From: Streptomyces sp. Je 1-79
GTDB taxonomy: Bacteria > Actinomycetota > Actinomycetes > Streptomycetales > Streptomycetaceae
Assembly: GCF_025195125.1 (NCBI RefSeq)
Contig: NZ_JAMGSL010000012.1
Coordinates: 1 to 64,000, forward strand
Direction: 5' to 3'
Length of the DNA stretch: 64,000 bases
The position numbers and the translations under genes were made by a program. The first letter of the stretch is position 1. Each line of letters begins with the position of its first letter. Shown in pieces: positions 58,122 through 64,000 of this stretch. Below the pieces are notes generated by a model. The model did no database searches and was not told the DNA's origin. It saw nothing but the letters and a program-made list of their open reading frames with translations.

Positions 58122-59684
58122 CTGACTGTCCACCAGCTCAATGAACTCCTGCTCATCTGCTCGCTCGTGCTGCTCATCGCTGTCGCGGCGGTGCGGATCT
58201 CGTCCCGGAGCGGGCTCCCCAGCCTGCTGCTGTACCTCGGGATCGGGGTCGCGATCGGGCAGGACGGGATCGGCAACGTCGCCTTCGACAACGCCGAGCT
58301 GACCCAGGTGATCGGCTATGCCGCACTGGTGGTGATCCTGGCCGAGGGTGGCCTGGGCACCAAGTGGAAGGAGATCAAACCCGCGTTGCCCGCGGCGGTC
58401 GTACTGTCGACCGTCGGCGTCGCGGTGAGCGTGGGCATCACGGCCTCGGCCGCCCACTATCTGGTCGGCCTGGAGTGGCAGCAGGCGCTGATCATCGGCG
58501 CGGTCGTCTCCTCCACGGACGCCGCCGCCGTCTTCTCCGTCCTGCGCAAGGTGCCACTGCCGCCGCGGGTCACCGGTGTCCTCGAAGCCGAGTCCGGCTT
58601 CAACGACGCCCCGGTCGTCATCATGGTCGTCGCCTTCTCGACGGTCGGCCCGATCGAGAGCTGGTACGTCCTGGTCGGCACCATCGCCATGGAGCTGGCC
58701 ATCGGCGCCGCCGTCGGCCTCGGTGTCGGCCTCCTCGGCTCCTTCGGGCTGCGGCACGTCGCCCTGCCGGCCTCCGGCCTCTACCCGATCGCCGTCATGG
58801 CCATCGCCGTCACCGCGTACGCGGCCGGCGCCCTGGCCCACGGCTCCGGCTTCCTCGCGGTCTACCTGGCCGCGATGGTCCTGGGCAACGCGAAGCTGCC
58901 GCACGCCCCGGCCAACCGCGGCTTCGCCGAGGGACTCGGCTGGATCGCCCAGATCGGCATGTTCGTCCTGCTCGGCCTGCTGGTGACCCCCTCCAAGCTC
59001 GCCGACGACTTCTGGCCCGCGGTGATCATCGGCCTGGTCCTGACGGTGGTGGCGCGGCCCATGGAGGTCTGGGTCAGCCTGCTGCCGTTCCCTATCCCCT
59101 GGCAGGAGCAGGCCCTGATGTCCTGGGCCGGTCTGCGGGGAGCCGTCCCCATCATTCTCGCCACGATCCCGATGGTGTCCGGGATCGACGGCAGCGAACG
59201 GGTCTTCAACATCGTCTTCGTCCTCGTCGTCGTCTACACCCTCGTCCAGGGCCCGACGCTGCCCTGGCTGGCCAGGGCGCTGAAGCTGGGCGACTCCTCG
59301 GAGGCCGCCGACCTGGGCGTCGAGTCGGCCCCGCTGGAGCGGCTGCGCGGACACCTGCTCTCCGTCGCGATCCCGGAGGGCTCGAAGATGCACGGCGTGG
59401 AGGTCGCGGAGCTGCGCCTTCCGCCCGGGGCCGCGGTCACCCTGGTCGTACGCGAGGAGAAGAGCTTCGTCCCGGGACCTGCGACCGTACTGCGGCACAG
59501 GGACGAACTGCTCGTCGTCGCGACCGATCCGGTGCGGGACGCCACGGAGCGGCGGCTGCGGGCCGTCGGGCAGGGCGGAAAGCTCGCCGGATGGCTGGGG
59601 ACGGGCGGATCGACGGCCGTGTCCGAGCCCAAGGGGCCCACGCACTGGCCGCATCTGCCCTTCACCAAGCGAACGTCCGGTTAA
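58122..59684 (+). CDS. K+/H+ antiporter (NhaP/CvrA, CPA1) with TrkA-C domain
   Basis: A 520-residue protein with about 12 membrane segments followed by a TrkA-C-like regulatory domain near residues 410-490 ('GSKMHGVEVAELRLPPGAAV', 'RDELLVVATDP'). The ion-site region is 'GFNDAPVVIMVVAF'. The family N-terminus 'TVHQLNELLLICS' begins right after a CTG at 58122 with AAAGGA at six-base spacing, so translation probably starts at this rare codon; the next normal start (GTG 58167) would cut into the first helix. It is probably a potassium or sodium proton antiporter for pH and ion balance. Confidence 0.88.
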   Translation: MTVHQLNELLLICSLVLLIAVAAVRISSRSGLPSLLLYLGIGVAIGQDGIGNVAFDNAELTQVIGYAALVVILAEGGLGTKWKEIKPALPAAVVLSTVGVAVSVGITASAAHYLVGLEWQQALIIGAVVSSTDAAAVFSVLRKVPLPPRVTGVLEAESGFNDAPVVIMVVAFSTVGPIESWYVLVGTIAMELAIGAAVGLGVGLLGSFGLRHVALPASGLYPIAVMAIAVTAYAAGALAHGSGFLAVYLAAMVLGNAKLPHAPANRGFAEGLGWIAQIGMFVLLGLLVTPSKLADDFWPAVIIGLVLTVVARPMEVWVSLLPFPIPWQEQALMSWAGLRGAVPIILATIPMVSGIDGSERVFNIVFVLVVVYTLVQGPTLPWLARALKLGDSSEAADLGVESAPLERLRGHLLSVAIPEGSKMHGVEVAELRLPPGAAVTLVVREEKSFVPGPATVLRHRDELLVVATDPVRDATERRLRAVGQGGKLAGWLGTGGSTAVSEPKGPTHWPHLPFTKRTSG

Positions 59685-59704
59685 TCACAGGCGTAGTTTC
59701 AAGA

Positions 59705-59740
59705 GGAAGGGCGTTTTCCCAGGCGGGAAGACGCCCTTCC
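59705..59740 (+). terminator. Hairpin terminator after the antiporter gene
   Basis: A 16-pair stem with one G-T pair (59705-59720 with 59725-59740, loop of four) starts 20 bases after the antiporter stop. The next 190 bases up to the MFS gene hold no recognised gene. Confidence 0.82.
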
Positions 59741-59930
59741 CTGTACCATGAAGGCACACTTGATCGAACCAACTCTGCCTGACGCAGAGCTGGCGCGACC
59801 GTATGGCGGCCGTGACGTCCTCCGCAGTGAGGCCCGGTATCTACCGCAGTTCCGCGCATGAGGACAGCTCTCGGCGGCGCCCGCACCACCGTGCACGGGC
59901 GCGCTACCAGGCGGCAGAAAGGCAAGGACC

Positions 59931-61394
59931 GTGGTGTCCACGGTCACTTCTGACACGCCTGGCACGGCTGAGCGGACCACGGGCGGAAACGGCACGACCG
60001 GTACCACCGGGACGGCCGGTACCACCGGAAAGCTCCGCGGGAACGGCACGAGCGGCACGACCGTTACGGCCGGTACGAGTGGGAAGCCCGGCGGGAACGG
60101 CACGACCGGTGCGGCCGGTACGACCGGGAAGCCCGACAAGACCGGCAAGCGTGCCGGCTACGGGCAGCTCCTGCGCACGCCCGGAGCGCTGTCCTTCCTG
60201 CTCCCCGGCTTCGCCGCCCGGCAGCCGTTCGCGATGCTGACGATCGGCATCGTCCTGCTCGTCCAGCACACCACCGGCTCGTACGGCAGCGCCGGCGTGG
60301 TCGCCGCCGTCACCGGCGTCTCGATGGCGCTGTTCGCCCCGCAGAGCGGCAAGCTCGCCGACCGCTTCGGCCAGCGCGCCGTCCTGGTCCCCGGCGTCCT
60401 GATCCACTCCACCGCCGTCTCCCTGCTGGTCGTGCTCGCCCTGGCCGGCGCCCCGATGTGGGCCCTGTTCCTCGCCGCCGTACCGGCCGGTGCCTCCGTC
60501 CCGCAGGTCGGGCCGATGGTCCGCGCCCGCTGGGCGGCGAAGCTGGAGAACTCGCCGCTGATGCCGACGGCCGCGGCCTTCGAATCCGTCACCGACGAGT
60601 TCACCTTCGTCGTCGGCCCCGTCCTCGCCACCGCGCTCTGCACCGGCGTCCACCCGGCCGCCGGCCTGATCGCCGAGGCGGCGCTCACGCTCTTCGGCGG
60701 CCTGTTCTTCGCCGCCCAGCGGCGCACCCAGCCCGCCCACGGGCTCGCCGCCGCCGCCTCCGCCGGGCCGCGCGTCTCCGCCCTGTCCATCCCGGGCGTA
60801 CGGGTTCTGGCCATCGCGTTCCTGGGCATCGGCTCGGTCTTCGGCGGCATGCAGGTCTCGCTGACGGCGTTCTCCGAGGAGATCGGCAACCCGGGCGTCA
60901 ACGGGCTGCTGTACGGGACCTTCGCCGCGGGCAACATGCTCGCGGGCATCGCCTGCGGCGCCGTCGCCTGGAAGATCGGCCCGCGCAAGCGCCTGATCCT
61001 GGGTTACGCCGGACTGACCGCGGCGGCCTCGCTGCTCTGGTCGGCCCACTCCGTGCTGCTGCTCGGCGCGCTCGGCCTGATCGTGGGTCTGTGCATCGCC
61101 CCGGCCCTGATCACCGGCTACACCATCGTCGAGACCCTGGTCCCCGCCTCCTCCCGGACCGAGGCCTTCACGTGGCTCACCGGCGCCGTGGCGCTGGGCC
61201 AGGCCGCGGCCGTGACGGTCGCCGGCCGCCTCGCCGACGAGCACGGCGCGAGCACCGGATTCCTGGTGCCGCTGGTGGGCACGGCGCTCGCGCTGGCCAC
61301 GCTTCTCGCCCTGCGCTCGCGGCTGACCCCCCAGGCGTCGGTACGGGTCATGGCACGTGGTATCGGTCACCGAGTGCCGGTGACGGTGGACTGA
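59931..61394 (+). CDS. MFS transporter with Gly/Thr-repeat N-terminal extension
   Basis: A 487-residue protein with about 12 membrane segments, of the MFS_1 superfamily ('APQSGKLADRFGQRAVLVPG' is motif A-like). It begins with about 75 hydrophilic residues made of three imperfect repeats of units such as 'GNGTTGTTGTAGTTGK', before the first helix ('ALSFLLPGFAARQPFAMLTI'). The start is one of two adjacent GTG codons (59931, 59934). Substrates are unknown. The extension is poor in Lys and aromatic residues and probably disordered. Confidence 0.85.
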   Translation: MVSTVTSDTPGTAERTTGGNGTTGTTGTAGTTGKLRGNGTSGTTVTAGTSGKPGGNGTTGAAGTTGKPDKTGKRAGYGQLLRTPGALSFLLPGFAARQPFAMLTIGIVLLVQHTTGSYGSAGVVAAVTGVSMALFAPQSGKLADRFGQRAVLVPGVLIHSTAVSLLVVLALAGAPMWALFLAAVPAGASVPQVGPMVRARWAAKLENSPLMPTAAAFESVTDEFTFVVGPVLATALCTGVHPAAGLIAEAALTLFGGLFFAAQRRTQPAHGLAAAASAGPRVSALSIPGVRVLAIAFLGIGSVFGGMQVSLTAFSEEIGNPGVNGLLYGTFAAGNMLAGIACGAVAWKIGPRKRLILGYAGLTAAASLLWSAHSVLLLGALGLIVGLCIAPALITGYTIVETLVPASSRTEAFTWLTGAVALGQAAAVTVAGRLADEHGASTGFLVPLVGTALALATLLALRSRLTPQASVRVMARGIGHRVPVTVD

Positions 61395-61462
61395 CGCCGC
61401 GGAATACGTCACTATGGATCGTCGTTAGCACTCGATGAGTGTGAGTGCCAGGAGGAAGACAA

Positions 61463-61792
61463 GTGCCGACCTACCAGTACCAGTGCACCGAGTGCGGCGA
61501 GGGCCTCGAGGCGGTGCAGAAGTTCACCGATGACGCGCTGACCGAGTGCCCGAGCTGCAAGGGACGCCTGAAGAAGGTGTTCTCGGCGGTCGGCATCGTC
61601 TTCAAGGGTTCCGGCTTCTACCGGAACGACAGCCGCGGCTCGTCGAGCTCCAGCTCGCCCGCTTCGTCGGCGTCGAAGTCCGCTTCGTCGCCTGCCGCGT
61701 CCTCGTCGTCCTCGGACGCGAAGCCGGCCGCGTCGTCGAGCTCGTCCACGTCCTCGACGTCGAGTTCGTCGAGCTCCAGCTCGGCCGCCTGA
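61463..61792 (+). CDS. FmdB-family zinc-ribbon protein with Ser-rich tail
   Basis: A 109-residue protein. The first 50 residues are an FmdB zinc ribbon: 'TYQYQCTECGEGLEAVQKF' and 'LTECPSCKGRLKKVF', with four Cys for zinc. The second half is almost only Ser, Ala and Lys. The GTG at 61463 follows AGGAGGAAG. A homologous small protein sits in the same neighbourhood (near the cyclo-ligase and mscL) in mycobacteria. The function is uncertain; a redox or chaperone-linked role has been proposed for relatives. Confidence 0.85.
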   Translation: MPTYQYQCTECGEGLEAVQKFTDDALTECPSCKGRLKKVFSAVGIVFKGSGFYRNDSRGSSSSSSPASSASKSASSPAASSSSSDAKPAASSSSSTSSTSSSSSSSSAA

Positions 61793-61809
61793 CCCAGGCT
61801 CTTCCCGAG

Positions 61810-61834
61810 GCCCCATCGCGTTGCGCGGTGGGGC
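61810..61834 (+). terminator. Hairpin terminator after the FmdB-like gene
   Basis: An 11-pair stem with one G-T pair (61810-61820 with 61824-61834, loop of three) begins 18 bases past the stop codon. Confidence 0.75.
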
Positions 61835-61868
61835 TTCCGGCGTTTCCCGGGCCGTTAATGTGACCGGC

Positions 61869-62720
61869 ATGGCGACCAAGGCGTTTGCGGACATCGGTGT
61901 GATCGGCGGCTCGGGGTTCTACTCCTTCCTGGAGGACGTGACGGAGGTGTCCGTCGACACCCCGTACGGCACCCCGAGCGACAGGCTCTTCCTGGGCGAG
62001 GTCGCCGGGCGGCGGGTCGCGTTCCTGCCCCGGCACGGCCGGAGCCACACGCTTCCGCCGCACCGCATCAACTACCGCGCCAACCTGTGGGCGCTGCGCT
62101 CGGTGGGCGTACGGCAGGTGCTCGGCCCGTGCGCGGTGGGCGGCCTGCGGGCGGAGTACGGCCCCGGGACCCTCGTCGTACCGGACCAGCTGGTCGACCG
62201 CACGAAGACGCGGCCCCAGACGTACTTCGACGGGGAGCCGCTTCCGGAGGCCTGGGGCGGGGCGGTGCCGAAGGTCGTGCACACCACCTTCGCCGACCCG
62301 TACTGCCCGGACGGGCGGCGGGTGGCGCTGAAGGCGGCCCGGGGCAGGGGCTGGGAGCCGGTGGACGGCGGCACGATGGTCGTCGTCGAGGGGCCGCGCT
62401 TCTCCACCCGCGCGGAGTCGCGCTGGCACGCGGCGGCGGGCTGGTCGGTGGTCGGCATGACCGGGCACCCGGAGGCGGTCCTCGCCCGGGAGCTGGGCCT
62501 CTGCTACACCTCGCTCGCGCTGGTCACGGACCTGGACGCGGGGACGGAGACCGGCGAGGGGGTCTCGCACACCGAGGTCATGCGGGTCTTCGGCGAGAAC
62601 GTGGGACGGCTGCGGGAGCTGCTCTTCGACGCGGTGGGCGCGCTGCCGGACACGGCGGACCGGGACTGCCTGTGCACGCACGCGCACGACGGCTGGGACC
62701 TGGGGATCGAGCTGCCGTGA
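61869..62720 (+). CDS. S-methyl-5'-thioadenosine phosphorylase family
   Basis: A 283-residue purine-nucleoside phosphorylase of the MTAP/MTIP branch. Motifs are 'IGVIGGSGFYSFL' (phosphate site) near residue 9, 'LPRHGRSHTLPPHRINYRANLWAL' (in parts), 'EGPRFSTRAES', 'VVGMTGHPEAVLARE' and the base-binding 'VTDLDAG'. It splits methylthioadenosine (or thioinosine) with phosphate in methionine and polyamine salvage. Which purine is preferred cannot be judged. The ATG at 61869 is used, without a clear ribosome site; a GTG lies at 61860. Confidence 0.9.
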   Translation: MATKAFADIGVIGGSGFYSFLEDVTEVSVDTPYGTPSDRLFLGEVAGRRVAFLPRHGRSHTLPPHRINYRANLWALRSVGVRQVLGPCAVGGLRAEYGPGTLVVPDQLVDRTKTRPQTYFDGEPLPEAWGGAVPKVVHTTFADPYCPDGRRVALKAARGRGWEPVDGGTMVVVEGPRFSTRAESRWHAAAGWSVVGMTGHPEAVLARELGLCYTSLALVTDLDAGTETGEGVSHTEVMRVFGENVGRLRELLFDAVGALPDTADRDCLCTHAHDGWDLGIELP

Positions 62721-62864
62721 ATCCCCCCTGAGGGTGAGGGAGTTGTCCACAGCGGGAGGGCGGTCCACAGGCCGGAGCGGGATGCCCGCGGAGCCGGGAT
62801 GGTGGGAGCGGTTCTCCGGACGGCCGGAGGACGGTACGACTCCTTCCTGACAGGCGGTGCTGCC

Positions 62865-63473
62865 ATGACGACCCGACCTTCCCCTTCCCTGACCTCTTCC
62901 CTGGCCCCTCCCCTGGCCTCTTCCTCGACCCCTTCTCCGGCCTCTTCCCTGGCCCCTCTTCCGTACCCCGACCTCTCCCCCGTTCCCGCGACGTGCGGTG
63001 TCCCGCCGTTCGAACCGCTGCGGGTGCGGGGCGGGCGCCAGCGGCTGCGACGGGCGCTGCGGCGTCGACGGCGGGCACCGGCGGCGATCCTCGCGATGAG
63101 CGCGGCCGCGCTGGCGGTGGCGGGCGGGGGCGAGGTCTCCGCTGACCCGCCGGCGCCCACGGCGGTACGGGAGCCGCACCGCGCGCCCGTGGTCCGCATG
63201 GTGTCGGCGCCGGTACGGATCGCCGACGCCGCCGCCGTGCGGCTGCTGCGGCCCGGCGACCTGGTGGACGTGATCGCCGCTCCCCACGCGTCGATGGGCG
63301 GGGGCGGTGAGGCGCGCGTCGTCGCCAAGGGGGCCCGAGTGGACGACGTGCCGCGCACGGGCGAGACTCGTCCGGACGGCGGGGCGTTGGTCGTACTCAC
63401 CGTTCCACGGTCGACGGCGACGGCTCTGGCGGGCGCGGGGGTCACTTCCCAACTGGCGGTGACCTTGTGCTGA
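62865..63473 (+). CDS. CpaB/RcpC-like protein with disordered N-terminus
   Basis: A 202-residue protein. About the first 50 residues are a Ser/Pro/Leu repeat coded by a long CT-rich stretch. A basic segment ('RQRLRRALRRRRRAP') and one hydrophobic helix ('AAILAMSAAALAVAGGG') follow. The C-terminal domain ('LLRPGDLVDVIAA', then 'LVVLTVPRSTATALAGAG') resembles the RcpC/CpaB domain of Flp-pilus assembly proteins. No pilus genes are next to it. The ATG at 62865 is the best start, though without a strong ribosome site. It is often found before mscL in Streptomyces. Confidence 0.75.
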   Translation: MTTRPSPSLTSSLAPPLASSSTPSPASSLAPLPYPDLSPVPATCGVPPFEPLRVRGGRQRLRRALRRRRRAPAAILAMSAAALAVAGGGEVSADPPAPTAVREPHRAPVVRMVSAPVRIADAAAVRLLRPGDLVDVIAAPHASMGGGGEARVVAKGARVDDVPRTGETRPDGGALVVLTVPRSTATALAGAGVTSQLAVTLC

Positions 63474-63584
63474 TTCGCACGGAGTGCCAGTCAAGTAACC
63501 GTTCCGTGTGTACGGATTGGACGCCTCTGCGTCGTGCGCGGCCTAATGGCGGCGCTACCTGCACCAGCGACGAAAGGCGACCGG

Positions 63585-64000
63585 GTGACCCCGAAGAAGG
63601 AAAGCGTGATGGCGGGCTTCAAGGCCTTCCTCATGCGTGGCAATGTGATCGACCTCGCGGTGGCGGTGGTCATCGGTGCCGCGTTCACCAACATCGTGAA
63701 CTCCGTGGTGAAGGGTGTCATCAACCCGCTGGTCGGCGCCTTCGGCACGAAGGACCTGGAGAGCTACCGGTCCTGCCTCAAGGGTCCCTGTGTGGTGGAC
63801 GACGCGGGGAACGCCGTCTCCGGCATCCCGATCATGTGGGGCCTTGTGCTCAGCGCCGTCCTCAGCTTCCTGATCACGGCGGCGGTCGTCTACTTCCTGA
63901 TGGTGCTGCCCATGGCGAAGTACCTGGCCAAGCGGGCCGCCCACGACAAGGCGAAGGAAAGCGTCCAGGAGACGATGGAGATCAGCGAGCTGGAGGTCCT
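63585..64000 (+). CDS. mscL: Large-conductance mechanosensitive channel (partial)
   Basis: The visible 138 residues are the MscL channel, which releases solutes when membrane tension rises. The first helix is 'AFLMRGNVIDLAVAVVIGAAF' (in parts), followed by 'VVKGVINPLVGAFG', a periplasmic loop with a Cys pair ('SCLKGPC'), and the second helix 'LVLSAVLSFLITAAVVYFLM' with the cytoplasmic tail. The reading frame is still open at the end of the window. The start is GTG 63585 with AAAGG upstream; ATG 63609 is an alternative. Confidence 0.93.
   Translation, partial: MTPKKESVMAGFKAFLMRGNVIDLAVAVVIGAAFTNIVNSVVKGVINPLVGAFGTKDLESYRSCLKGPCVVDDAGNAVSGIPIMWGLVLSAVLSFLITAAVVYFLMVLPMAKYLAKRAAHDKAKESVQETMEISELEV

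Noticed and set aside
58044..59654. A 536-codon minus-strand frame opposite the K+/H+ antiporter
   Set aside because: It is a hydrophilic Gly/Asp/Arg-rich antisense shadow; the plus strand encodes an intact membrane protein.
1..64000. CRISPR arrays, insertion sequences or prophage genes
   Set aside because: No regular spacer repeats, transposase-like proteins or phage structural genes were recognised on either strand.

Overview
The window is GC-rich actinobacterial DNA (GTG and occasional TTG/CTG starts, GTGA/ATGA coupled genes) and is almost certainly a Streptomyces chromosome. The evidence is a butyrolactone (AfsA/ArpA-type) signalling island, an SsgA-like sporulation protein, a SepX/GlpR-like septation protein and the conserved galU-moeA-rimJ-glpR neighbourhood.

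Region 1 (about 1-20950, all minus strand) is one end of a specialised-metabolite gene cluster; the left border lies outside the window. It encodes a nearly complete pathway to a TDP-activated 4-amino-2,3,4,6-tetradeoxyhexose: RmlA, RmlB, 2,3-dehydratase, 3-ketoreductase, an E1-type Fe-S/PLP 3-dehydratase, 3,5-epimerase and a DegT-family aminotransferase, plus a macrolide-type glycosyltransferase. Tailoring genes are a flavin-dependent halogenase-like enzyme, two flavin reductases, a deazaflavin-type nitroreductase, two SnoaL-like proteins, a membrane acyltransferase, a [3Fe-4S] ferredoxin with its reductase, a hemerythrin-like protein, and a DHA2 exporter with a CPA2 antiporter. The SnoaL-like proteins hint at an aromatic polyketide core, but no PKS, P450 or methyltransferase lies in the window.

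Region 2 (about 20950-27072) is the regulatory island: two butyrolactone-receptor-like TetR genes facing each other, an AfsA-type synthase, a coupled NAD-epimerase homologue with altered catalytic residues, an atypical (JadR1/Aur1P-like) response regulator, and a pair resembling OvmZ/OvmW. Four palindromes resembling autoregulatory elements (ARE) sit in front of these genes. The likely circuit is: ligand made by AfsA relieves receptor repression at the AREs, the atypical regulator is made, and the cluster is switched on.

Region 3 (about 27098-48970) is core and semi-core genome: a probable nickel ECF transporter behind a Nur-box-like site, an SsgA-like protein, secreted nuclease-like and trypsin-like proteins, an MMPL exporter with its TetR regulator and twin operators, a tricorn protease, an SDR/hydrolase/Baeyer-Villiger-type monooxygenase operon with a divergent MerR gene, exonuclease III, and tRNA-Ala(CGC).

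Region 4 (about 49062-64000) is a conserved housekeeping block: sepX/glpR-like, rimJ-like, mog-like, moaC, moeA, galU, 5-formyl-THF cyclo-ligase, a membrane-anchored penicillin-acylase-family protein, a K+/H+ antiporter, an MFS protein, an FmdB-type zinc ribbon, an MTA phosphorylase-family protein, a CpaB/RcpC-like protein and mscL (cut by the window end). No insertion sequence, prophage or CRISPR was seen.
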